Assembly: GCA_963826795.1 (NCBI GenBank) | Contig: CAWGYT010000020.1 | Span: 124,001 to 188,000 of the forward strand | Length of the DNA stretch: 64,000 bases | Origin: CAWGYT01 sp963826795 | GTDB taxonomy: Bacteria > Planctomycetota > Planctomycetia > Pirellulales > Pirellulaceae | Direction: 5' to 3' | Shown here: piece by piece, positions 55,647 through 64,000 of the stretch | Numbering within the stretch: position 1 is the stretch's first letter | Layout: every line of letters begins with the position of its first letter | Notes under the pieces: generated by a model | The model's input: the letters and a program-made list of their open reading frames with translations, nothing else | Database searches by the model: none | Told to the model about the DNA's origin: nothing | Program-made: the position numbers and the translations under genes

Positions 55647-56868
55647 TTACCCCTCGGGCGAAGGCCAACGAGGCGGATAGGGCGCGAGCTGGATCCGCCG
55701 AAACGACAGCTTCGTGGTCGGGTCGTGGCCTTGAATCATGAACGTCCCGGCGTCGGTCCTCAACCCTTTCCGTGGGTTCTCGTGGCGGGCGCGGGTATCC
55801 GTCCAGTCGGTAACCTGATAGCCATTCACCCAAACCGCGACGTGAGGCCCCTGCGCGGCGATTGTTTTGCGGAACCACTGCAAGTCGTCACTCACCACGC
55901 GCCGCGCAGTTGACCCGCCGAAAGATCCCTCCCGTCCCACAATCCACCGGACGAGTTCGGTCACCGTCGACGTAGCCATTGTGAATCTGGCTCTCGTACC
56001 CCATCATCGTCTGACCCGGTAGACATCGGAAAAAAATACCCGAGTTCAAACCGTGACCGAGGGAGATGCAATCGAGCTGCAACACAAAGTCGTCGTAGCT
56101 TGCCTCGGTTTCCAATTGGCCCGGCCCGTTTTCGACATGCAATTCACCTTCCGCCCCCACCGTGAACCGGCTCGCCATCTCGGGATAGGCTTTCCAGCCC
56201 GTTAGATCGTGACCGTTGAAGATCGGATTCAGTCCCAACGGCTTCAGTTTCACGTTGCGAAACTCGACCGAACCCTCGTTGTGCTGGAGCCCGATATATC
56301 CGAACCCCAGCGGCGCCGGATCGGTGTAGTCGAGCACTTCGCGGCCGTCCAATCGAACTTGGAATCGGCCCCCTTCCGCCCGAATTTCGTAGGCATGCCA
56401 CTGATCCGCGCTCACGGCGGCATGGTCAACGCGCTGCCGCCCGACAAAGCTTCCGGTCGGAAAGGGATTATCCGGCGGCGCGATGTTCAACTCGTAGCAA
56501 TCCTGGGCGGGATTCCGCGGCTGGGGCGGCGTCCGCAGAAAAATCCCGCTGTTGGTGCCCTCGGCGGCCCGAAACTCCGCCTTCAACAAGTAGTCGGCGA
56601 ACTGGGTCGTGGTCCGCAACAGGCACTTGTCACCCGTCGTAACCCGGATCACGCCGTCGACCACGCGGAAGTCGGCCTGCCCGGCTGCCTGCCAGCCAAA
56701 CAGCGTCTCGCCGTCGAATAGCAGCAACCAACCCTCGGCCTGCTCCGCCGCGGTCAACGGATTGAGCGAATCCTCCGCACTTCCGACGCCACTTCCGACG
56801 CCGTCCCCAAGAACTAGGGCCAACAGCATCAACGCGACAACCACCTGACGAACACTCGATGCGACCAT
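55647..56868 (-). CDS. Tandem DUF1080 (3-keto-disaccharide hydrolase-like) protein; frameshift near 55915
   Basis: From ATG 56868: signal peptide (VVVALMLLALVLGDG), then two DUF1080 domains. Domain 1 starts EGWLLLFDGETLFGWQA and includes TNSGIFLRTP and NEGSVEFRNVKLKPL. Domain 2 starts NPIFNGHDLTGWKAYPE and includes LNSGIFFRCLPG and GYESQIHNGY. After GTGGIFRR the reading frame shifts; DDLQWFRKTIAAQGPHVAVWV and LSFRRIQLAPYPP complete domain 2 to 55647. DUF1080 proteins have a jelly-roll fold; some hydrolyse 3-keto-glycosides. The repaired protein is about 407 residues. Confidence 0.83.
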
Positions 56869-56886
56869 ACCACAACTCACGGCGTT

Positions 56887-56928
56887 CCAACTCACTCAGA
56901 TGACGATCCAACTCACTCAGATGAAGAT
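56887..56928. repeat. 21-bp direct repeat at a gene junction
   Basis: The unit ccaactcactcagatga(c/a)gat occurs at 56887-56907 and 56908-56928. It supplies the stop codon and last residues of the upstream gene and the leader of the DUF1080 gene. Confidence 0.85.
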
Positions 56929-57341
56929 CCACTTCCCGTCCCATTCAGGATCTCCAGCCGTACCTCGCAATTAGGCTGATGCATCGCACCGCTCGCGTCA
57001 ATCACCAGGTCCACACGAATTCGATTGTGCGTCCGGAGCGATTCGCTCGCGGCAAAGCGGCACGCGCCCCCCGCCCATTCGCCCAAGCAAACGTCGTTCA
57101 GCCAAACAGTGCCGGCAGCTGAGCTTTCGACCACCAGTTCAACGCGACTCAGCGCGTCCAGCCCGGAGGGTCGGTTGAAACCGCGTTCCAAGCGAACCTT
57201 GCCCACGTATTCGGGTGGCAAACAGGCGGCGAGCCCGGCGGGTGCGAGATAGCCCATCGCAGAGCCTGCGATCGCTCCGCCAGCGTCCAATCGGTAAGCC
57301 TTCCACGGGCCACGCAGGCGAATCCGATGTGGAGCGTTCAT
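56913..57341 (-). CDS. Small beta-sandwich (galactose-binding-like) protein
   Basis: 142 residues from ATG 57341 (MNAPHRIRLRGPWKAYRL). Blocks VRLERGFNRPSGLDALSRVELVVE is one region, then AGTVWLNDVCLGEWAG and HNRIRVDLVIDA. The WLND.LGEW pattern is like the sugar-binding domain of GH2 enzymes, but no catalytic domain is attached. No signal peptide. It precedes the DUF1080 gene on the same strand. Confidence 0.65.
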   Translation of the reverse strand: MNAPHRIRLRGPWKAYRLDAGGAIAGSAMGYLAPAGLAACLPPEYVGKVRLERGFNRPSGLDALSRVELVVESSAAGTVWLNDVCLGEWAGGACRFAASESLRTHNRIRVDLVIDASGAMHQPNCEVRLEILNGTGSGSSSE

Positions 57342-57404
57342 CGTCGATTCTTCAAGCTTCAACGAGTGGGCTTCTCGCACGACGACAGAAAGCCTCAATC
57401 GGCC

Positions 57405-58908
57405 TCAATGGTTGATCAGATCCGCCACGACACTCGCCTGCCGAACTTGCTGACTGCTGAGTTCCCGCATCCGTAACAAAATCTCGACTCCCCGCAGCGG
57501 AAAAGGGTAGGGCGGCGATGTCTCGAGTTCTTCCAATCCGTCGACGACATAGCTGTTGTTGCTGTCCAGTCCGTCGGTTCCCTGGTCTGCCGTTGCGACA
57601 CCATCCTGATTGATCCCGTCCCGCTCGTACAGCGAGGACCACGTATCGTAGACGCGTGCTGCGAATGGCGGGGCACTGCGTGGAACAAAAACACCCGACT
57701 TGGGATGGGGTGGACCCGAAAAATGCGACAAGAGCCCGGGCACCACGGGACCCCCGTCCGGTCGGCAATTGAACCCCAAATCCACATAACCTCCCAGTCC
57801 CTCGAAATTCGCCAGATTGGCCGCCGCGATGGCCCGGTAACCGGGATCGACGGGTGTTACCTCGTACTGGGACGAGGGAGAGGGCCGATAGCTGGGCGCC
57901 AGCGGATCGAAGACGTGAATGTCGAACGCCATGACGTCCGCCGCAATCACGTCGCTCAGGTCATTCGACCGCACCATGAATCGCCAATTCAGTCGGTGGG
58001 GAAACGTCGGATCCGTCACGGTGCTGAGCCGGCGCCGAGGCCGTGTCGATCGCTCCTTGCAGCAGGCTCAAATCATCGGGCCAATGAGCGAACCGGTTTT
58101 GCCGCTGACCGAGATCCTCCAGTGTATTGGGGACAATCCGCATGCTGTTCGTGGCGAGGTCAAACTGCGGCCTCACACTCAGATCGTTGCTGGCCAGGAA
58201 GGCGCGGAGTGCGTCGGGAGTCGCGACCGGCGCAAAGTTCTGCATGGCCGACGGCAGGATCAAAAAGACTCGGCGCAGCAGCGTCAGCTCGGTGGCGTTT
58301 CCCTGGGGTCCCGGCAGCGGCTCGAGCCACCAGACAACCTCGGCCAACGGAGATTCGAGGATCGTTCCCTGGAAGCGGCCGCGAAAGGGCGCGCCGGTGC
58401 TGCGAATCGTCCCCATCCAGACGTCATCGGTGTCCCCCAGGACGCCGCGCACGTCGGACAGAAACTGGCCATCGATGACTTCGAACGGGGCGGGTGGCGA
58501 GCCGTTCAGATCGGCGTCGCAGGTTGGCTTGACCACAAACACGTCGGCCGTTCCATCCGCCGAGGGATCCGTATCGACGACGAAGTCGCCGTCGTTATCG
58601 CGGTCGGAACGCACGCCCTCGATGATTTCGAAATAGCCCTTGGCCGTGAGCGGGTCCGCGGGTGGATTGGGTTGCAGCGTCAGCTGATCCAGGTCGGTCT
58701 GCAATTGATTGGCCGCGGTCCGCAACTGCGCTGACAGTTCCAGAATCGAGCGGCTTTCGGTGACATTGCCGCCCAGCAAATCGAACACCCGCACAATGGC
58801 CAGGATGACCAACAGCGTGAGCGCTACCGAGACCAGCAACTCGACCAACGTCACGGCTCGACGCATCCCTCGCGGGACGACCCTGGCCGTAGGATTCCAA
58901 GTCCTCAT
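57405..58908 (-). CDS. Type II secretion/pseudopilin-like protein; frameshift near 58029
   Basis: From ATG 58908. RRAVTLVELLVSVALTLLVIL at about 16-36 is a prepilin signal and N-terminal helix (Glu5 preserved after the cleavage site; the usual Phe1 is Val or Ala here). The rest is a large extracellular domain (DVFVVKPTCDADLNGSP, GTIRSTGAPFRGRFQGT, EVVWWLEPLPGPQG). The frame ends at 57961 in an artefactual tail; the natural reading continues LSTVTDPTFPHRLNWRFMVR to 57405. One extra G at 58029-58030 (ccggctc) accounts for it. The repaired length is about 500 residues, much larger than ordinary pseudopilins; a GspJ/GspK-like minor pilin is possible. Confidence 0.78.
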
Positions 58909-59178
58909 GTGGTTCCGATCGTGAATTTAACCGTGCCCCTGGTCCGACCCGCTTGATTGCATGCCCACGCTGGCCCCGGGATTCCGCGAGCTTACCCCTC
59001 CGAATTCAAGTCGGAGGGACCGCATTTGTCAAGTTGCGCGGCCCGCCGGTCGACCCCGTGCAACCCGGCGACGGCCGTTCTTTGCGTTGTGGCGTTCGAC
59101 GGGTTTCCGTAAACTGACTGAAACGGACGCGTGGACACACGCTTCTCATCATAACAGACGCGAGGCAACGAGGTGACC

Positions 59179-62100
59179 ATGATCTGGAAGACCTTATGGC
59201 CCTGGATGGGTCCAAGAAAGTTCCCGCGACGGTCTGCAGGCGATCAATCCGTGATCATCCTGGTGCTCGTGTTAAGCGGCAGCTTGTCGGCGGCCGCTCA
59301 GGAGACCTCGGCCCCCGCGGGGGATACGGCAGCGGCGGGCGAGCCCCCCGCGGCGGCCGCGACGCCGGAAGCCTCATCGCCCGAAGCCTCATCGCCCGAA
59401 GCCTTGTCCGCCTACGCGCAGGCGGCGACCCTGCAGAACAACGGCGCGTTCGACCTGGCCGCGGATGCCTGGCAGAACTTTTTGCGGGCCTTCCCTCAGG
59501 ATCCGAAGGCCATCGAGGCGGAATACCATTTGGGCGTCTGCTATTTGGAGCTGAAAGACTTCGTCAAAGCGCGTCAACAGCTGGAACGGGCGATCGCCAC
59601 GGGCCAGGATTTTCCGCGCCGGGAGGACGCCTATTTGAACCTGGGCTGGACGTGCTACACGTTGGCCTTGCAGGGCAACCCCGCCCTCTTCGCCAACGCC
59701 GAACAAGCGTTCGCCAAACTATTGGAATCGTTTCCCGAAGGCCAATACCGGGATCAGGCCTTGTTCCTGCGGGGCGAGTCACTGTATCTGCAGGGCCAGC
59801 GGCCCGAGGCGGCGCTGGCCTATCAGCAGTTGATCGATCAGTATCCAAAATCGGATCTGATTGGTAATGGACTGTATGCACTGGGGGTTACCTACGAGGA
59901 GCTCGGCCGGTTCGCCGAAGCGGGCGTGATCTACGACCGCTACTTGGCCGAATTGCCCGACGAGACGCTGGCCAACGAAGTTCGGATGCGGAAGGCGGAG
60001 ACGGTCCTGCAACAGGGGGATCCGGCCGCTGCCGAACGCCAGTTTGCCGAGCTCGCGCAACGTTCCGAGTTTTCGCAGGCCGATCACGCACGGTACCGCG
60101 AGGCGTTCTGCGTCGCCCGCCAAGAACGATTCGAGGATGCGGCTCGGCTGTTTTCGTCGATTCCCAATGAGTTCCCAGAATCCCGTTATGTCACTGACGC
60201 CACCATGGCGGCGGCGCGGGCCTATTTTCGCGCCGAAAAACTGGACCTGGCCAAGCAGTGGTTCGCCAAGCTCCTGAACGATGAATCGCCGCTCGCTTCC
60301 GAAGCCGCGCACTGGCAAGCTCGCCTGCTGCTGAAAGACAAAGCGGCCCCCGCGGCGTTGCAATTAATCGAGAAGTTCCTGCCGATCGCGCAACGCAGCG
60401 AACATCCTTTCTTCGTCAACCTGCGGCTGGATCAGGCGGACGCGGTGTACGAGATCCCCGAGCGTCGCGCCGAATCGATCCCGCTGTACCTCGCGCTGGC
60501 CGACGAGTTCCCCACGCACGTGCTGGCTCCGCAAGCGGTCTACAACGCCGCTTTCGCGGCCTTGGAAACGAAGGACTACCGGCGGGGGCTGAGCCTGGCC
60601 AACCAGTTTGTCGCCAAGTACCCCGATCACCGCCTGCTGGCCGATGTCAAACACGTCGCCGCCGAATGCCAGTTGCAACTGGGCGACGCCGCATCGGCCG
60701 CCGATACGTTTTCGGAACTGGCCGAGCAGAACGAAGACCGTCCCGAGGCGGGGCAGTGGCACTTGCGCCAGGCCGTCGCCCTCTACCTCCAGAAAGATTA
60801 CCTGCGGGCCGCGCTCCAACTGACCGGCAACATGTCGACCTTGGCCACACCCGAGGAACGGGCCGAGGCGTACTACTTGATCGGGATGTCCCATTTCGGT
60901 CTGGAAGACTTCGCCCGAGCCGCCGAGTCGCTCGCCAAATCGCTCGAAATCCAACCCCGTTGGCGGCAGGCCGACGAAACCTTGCTGAATCTTTCGCGAG
61001 CCCAGCGCAAGCTCGATCAGGTCAAGGCGGCCCAGGCGAGCGTGGAACGGCTGATCCGTGAGTTCCCGGAAAGCAAGGTCCTGGATCAAGCCCATTTCCG
61101 GCTCGCCGAATACACCTACGCGCTGGGGGATCTCGCCACCGCCGCCGACCACTATCGACAGCTCACGGAACGTTGGCCGCAGTCCAGCTTCATTCCTTAC
61201 GCGCTTTACGGTCTGGGATGGTCCGAGCTGCGGCTGGAACACAAAGGCCCCGCGCAAGAAGCGTTCCGCCAGCTGCTCGCCCGCTTCCCCGAACATCCGC
61301 TGGTCCCCCAGGCACAATACGCCCTCGCTCTGTCCCTCCAGCAAGCCGGCAGCTTTGCGGAGGCCCTCGCCATAATCGATGCCTACCTTCAACGCGACTT
61401 GAAGCCTCAGGAGCAATCGGATGGACGCTATGTCATGGGGCTGAGTTTTGTCGGCACCAAGGAATATCCGCGTGCGATCCAGGTGCTGCAGCAGGTGGTC
61501 GAACAGGATCCCGACTATGCGTCCATCGACAAAGTGCTCTACGAGCTGGCTTGGGCCTACAAGTCCACACAGCAGCAGCCCGAGTCCGTCGCGACGTTTC
61601 GTAAGTTGGCGGACGACCACCCCAACAGCTCGCTGGCTGCCGAGGCCTCGTACCATGTGGGCGAGGACGCCTACGAACGCGAAGACTATACGGCAGCCAC
61701 GGCGGCCTACGAACGCGCTCTCGCCGGCCAGCAGGGAAACGGCGATTTGGACGAAAAAGTCCGCTACAAGCTGGGTTGGTCCGCCTACCAACTGCAAAAC
61801 TATGAGTTAGCTCTCCAGGTTTTCGCCGAACAAATCGCGCAGCACCCCGCGGGCGAATTGGCCGGAGACGCTCACTTCATGCAAGGCGAATGCTACCTGA
61901 AGGCCCAGAATCCGGCCGAAGCACTCGCCCAGTATCGGCTCGCCCGCGAACTTCCGCTGTCGAGTGAGCAGATCATCACGCTGAATTTCCTGCACGCCGG
62001 CCAAGTCGCCGGACAACTCGGCCAATGGAAAGAAAGCTACGACTGGCTGGCCGCCCTCTCGGAAAAGTTCCCGCAGTCCGCTTTTGTGCTGCAGATTGCC

Positions 62101-62507
62101 TACGAACTGGCGGTGGCTCAGCAAAACCTTGGTAATCTTGCCGAAGCGGAACGCCTGTTCGGCTCCGTCGCCGACCGCGCTAACGGAGAAACCGCCGCGC
62201 GCGCCGCTTTATGCTCGGCGAGGTGCTGTACGCCAAACGCGATTACCTCCAGGCCATTCGTGAATTTCGCAAAGTGATGTTCGGATTCGATCCCCAAACC
62301 GTCCCCGAAGTGGGATCCTGGCAAGCCAAGGCGGGATTGGAGGCAGGACAATGTGCCGGCGTCATCGCGTCCCAGGAAAACGATCGCGGCAAGCGACAAG
62401 AATACATCGATCTCGCCTCTCGGTTTTTCCAGTATGTGCAGACACGGCACCCCGATACCGACGAGGCGAAAGCCGCCCTGGAACAGCTGAAGAAATATGG
62501 CCAATGA
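59179..62507 (+). CDS. Large secreted TPR protein; frameshift near 62198
   Basis: From ATG 59179 (GAGG at 59168-59171; GTG 59173 also in frame). Signal peptide (VIILVLVLSGSLSAAAQ), an Ala/Pro/Ser linker, then more than 20 TPR-like repeats of YbgF/BamD style, such as EAEYHLGVCYLELKDFVKA, YLNLGWTCYTLALQG, GNGLYALGVTYEELGRFA, ASYHVGEDAYEREDYTAA and DAHFMQGECYLKAQNPAEA. After NGETAAR the frame changes: two extra bases in gccgcgcgcgcc; FMLGEVLYAKRDYLQA continues to 62507. Repaired length about 1,108. The following proton-channel gene suggests a Tol/Ton-type envelope complex. Confidence 0.85.
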
Positions 62508-62543
62508 GGAGGCACCGGGTCGGCGGGGGCGTCCGCTCGTGTA

Positions 62544-62767
62544 GCAGCGAGCGTGAGACTCCCGCCGGCAAGCGGCGGGGCTCCTTTTTAGCACGAGCGT
62601 GAGACTCCCGCCGGCAAGCGGCGGGCATCCTTTTTAGCACGAGCGTGAGACTCCCGCCGGCAAGCGGCGGGGATCCTTTTTTAGCAGCGAGCCTGAGACT
62701 CCCGCCGGCAAGCGGCGGGGATCCTTTTTAGCAGCGAGCGTGAGACTCCCGCCGGCAAGCGGCGGGC
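62544..62767. repeat. Five tandem copies of a hairpin-plus-T-tract unit
   Basis: Each unit has gcgtgagactcccgccgg, the hairpin cccgccg-gcaag-cggcggg (at 62561, 62607, 62653, 62701 and 62748) and then atccttttt before the next copy. Period is 46-48 bp. Hairpin followed by T tract looks like serial intrinsic terminators after the TPR gene. The last copy lacks the T tract. Confidence 0.9.
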
Positions 62768-63186
62768 ACGGGGTGGCAACCTGCCAAGAATCGTGCCGAA
62801 CGCGGACGAGGTCGACAGCAAACTCCGGATACCTGCTCTCCCCGCTCGTTCGTCGCGACCCTCACAGAGGAAGGGTGAAATCTGAAAGCTTGATACTGAA
62901 AGCTGACGGCTGAAGCTGACGGCTTGATCGCCCCGCAGGGCCACTCTGTGGAGGCGTGAGCAGCGAAAAAGGCCGGAATCATATCGTGAAAGGCCGGTTC
63001 GATCCAAGCGGGACCCGTTCGGTACCCGATGTTTCAACCGAGCTACAACCTCTTGTGCCGATGGTTGTCGAGGCGGATAACGAACAGCACGCTGAGAAAG
63101 TCACTCTGCAGCACGGAAGAATGCCGATGTCCGCTCGAATGCCATGTTACGATACGAGGCGAGGCACCCGATGAGAGAGGTCTGTT
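62768..63186. other. Intergenic region with short degenerate repeats
   Basis: About 420 bases. Near 62880-62930 the words gaaagct, ctgacggct and ctgaagctgacggct recur. No credible gene. A ribosome-site-like gagagagg at 63173-63180 precedes the next gene. Confidence 0.35.
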
Positions 63187-64000
63187 GTGATCCGGCCCCG
63201 ATTCAGTAATCTCCATTCGTCGGAGTCCGTCTTCCCCCTCGCTTCCCGATCCCCTTTCGGCCACGGCCAACCCGCCAGGACGCCGGGTGCCGCGAAGGTC
63301 GAGGAGTTCGGCCGACGGCGAATCGGTTTTCCCCCGTTCTGGCTCGGGATGCTCCTCGGGTTCGTGTGCGTCACAGATCACTTGCAGGGCCAGGAATCGG
63401 CCGATTCCCGTCCGGACGCAGCTGCCGCGGCGAGCGACGATGTCGTGGGGCCGCTGCCCCGCGACATTCGGCTGCCCGGCGAAACGCCTCCTTCGGCGGA
63501 ATACACTCCCGCCCCGATCGATTTGCTCAGCCTTGTCCTCAAAGGCCGCTGGCTGATGATCCCGATCGCGGTCATGTCCGTCGCGGCCGTGATGATCATC
63601 ATCGAACGGTTACTGGCGCTGCGGCGCCGTCGCGTCATGCCGCGTCCACTGCTGGAAGGACTCGCGGATCTGGGTGGAGTACCGGGCGTGATGGACCCGC
63701 GTCGCGCCTATCGGCTTTGTCAGCAGTATCCCTCGGCCGCCGCGACCGTGATCCGCTCGATGCTGCTGAAGATCGGTCGTCCGCAATCGGAGGTCGAGCA
63801 CGCGGTAACGGAAGCGAGCGAGCGTGAGGCGGAGCGGCTATACGGCAATGCCCGCTGGCTGAATCTGATCGCCGCCGTGGCGCCATTGACCGGACTGCTC
63901 GGCACGGTCTGGGGAATGATTCGGGCCTTCTACGACACAACCCAACTCGCGGCGGGGCAGAACAAAGCCGACTACTTGGCTCAAGGAATCTACGTCGCGC
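63187..64000 (+). CDS. MotA/TolQ/ExbB proton-channel family protein (truncated by window edge)
   Basis: Open from GTG 63187 to the right edge; the frame has a stop just upstream (TGA). After a long N-terminus with a possible signal helix (FWLGMLLGFVCVT) come IDLLSLVLKGRWLMIPIAVMS (first TM), then HAVTEASEREAERLYGNARWLNLIAAVAP is a region matching ExbB/TolQ, with PLTGLLGTVWGMIRAFY, the conserved second/third helix signature. Such channels use the proton gradient to drive an envelope partner (ExbD/TolR). The extended periplasmic N-terminus of about 90 residues is longer than in E. coli ExbB. The preceding TPR gene resembles YbgF-like partners. Confidence 0.85.
   Translation, partial: MIRPRFSNLHSSESVFPLASRSPFGHGQPARTPGAAKVEEFGRRRIGFPPFWLGMLLGFVCVTDHLQGQESADSRPDAAAAASDDVVGPLPRDIRLPGETPPSAEYTPAPIDLLSLVLKGRWLMIPIAVMSVAAVMIIIERLLALRRRRVMPRPLLEGLADLGGVPGVMDPRRAYRLCQQYPSAAATVIRSMLLKIGRPQSEVEHAVTEASEREAERLYGNARWLNLIAAVAPLTGLLGTVWGMIRAFYDTTQLAAGQNKADYLAQGIYVA

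Noticed and set aside
62544..62767. CRISPR array
   Set aside because: Almost the whole unit is conserved, without unique spacers of regular length, and no cas gene is present.

Overview
The window looks like a chromosomal segment of a GC-rich planctomycete, most likely of the Pirellulales/Rhodopirellula type. This is inferred from family content rather than a marker gene. The signs are several PEP-CTERM proteins, giant secreted proteins with an N-terminal LE.RALLAG-type motif and C-terminal dockerin-like repeats, a tandem DUF1080 protein, Tat-exported Gfo/Idh and PQQ-propeller proteins, and many lipoproteins of unknown function. No rRNA, tRNA, CRISPR array or integrase was seen.

Layout. 1-4.5 kb: the edge of an LTD-type surface protein (minus strand), then a CE15-like glucuronoyl esterase, an alpha/beta esterase and a PEP-CTERM protein. 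4.5-18.1 kb: a GluR0-like ligand-gated K+ channel, then a divergent amine/GABA locus. Its minus arm holds an XRE-cupin (PuuR-like) regulator and a succinate-semialdehyde dehydrogenase. Its plus arm holds a GABA aminotransferase, a nitrilase-family amidase, a large Orn/Lys/Arg decarboxylase, an ATP-grasp ligase, a C45 Ntn-type acyltransferase/hydrolase and an SLC12/APC-type transporter. This arm is the best candidate for an undescribed pathway: decarboxylation to an amine, ATP-dependent conjugation, amide hydrolysis, then transamination and oxidation. 18.1-31 kb: a Tat protein, a lipoprotein, a minus-strand operon (PQQ propeller - SNF2 helicase - SWIM protein), two dockerin-bearing secreted proteins, pdxH and recQ. 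31.0-32.0 kb: a tandem array of a roughly 146-bp repeat that runs into the 3' end of a 1,746-residue CotH/LTD surface protein. 37.5-49 kb: a membrane-anchored coiled-coil SMC-like protein, a Gfo/Idh oxidoreductase, a MazG-like pyrophosphohydrolase, two PEP-CTERM proteins, a di-heme cytochrome c peroxidase and lipoproteins. 49-64 kb: a zinc metalloprotease, small membrane proteins (one with a ribbon-helix-helix tail), a cysteine-rich secreted protein, two TPR proteins, a CBS protein, a tandem DUF1080 protein, a pseudopilin, and the start of an ExbB/TolQ proton channel running off the right edge.

Sequence quality matters here. At least a dozen coding regions or domain junctions change frame once or more while conserved protein continues on both sides (GABA aminotransferase, SNF2, spherulin-4, recQ, SMC-like, Gfo/Idh, DUF1080, pseudopilin, TPR). 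Three of these shifts are the same +2 event in a CGCGCG tract. I treat them as likely assembly errors and annotate each locus as one gene, stating where the frame breaks.

Repeats: three copies of an approximately 83-bp palindromic element with a conserved core, two loci of the 146-bp family, five copies of a hairpin-plus-T-tract unit, and several in-gene or intergenic short tandem repeats.
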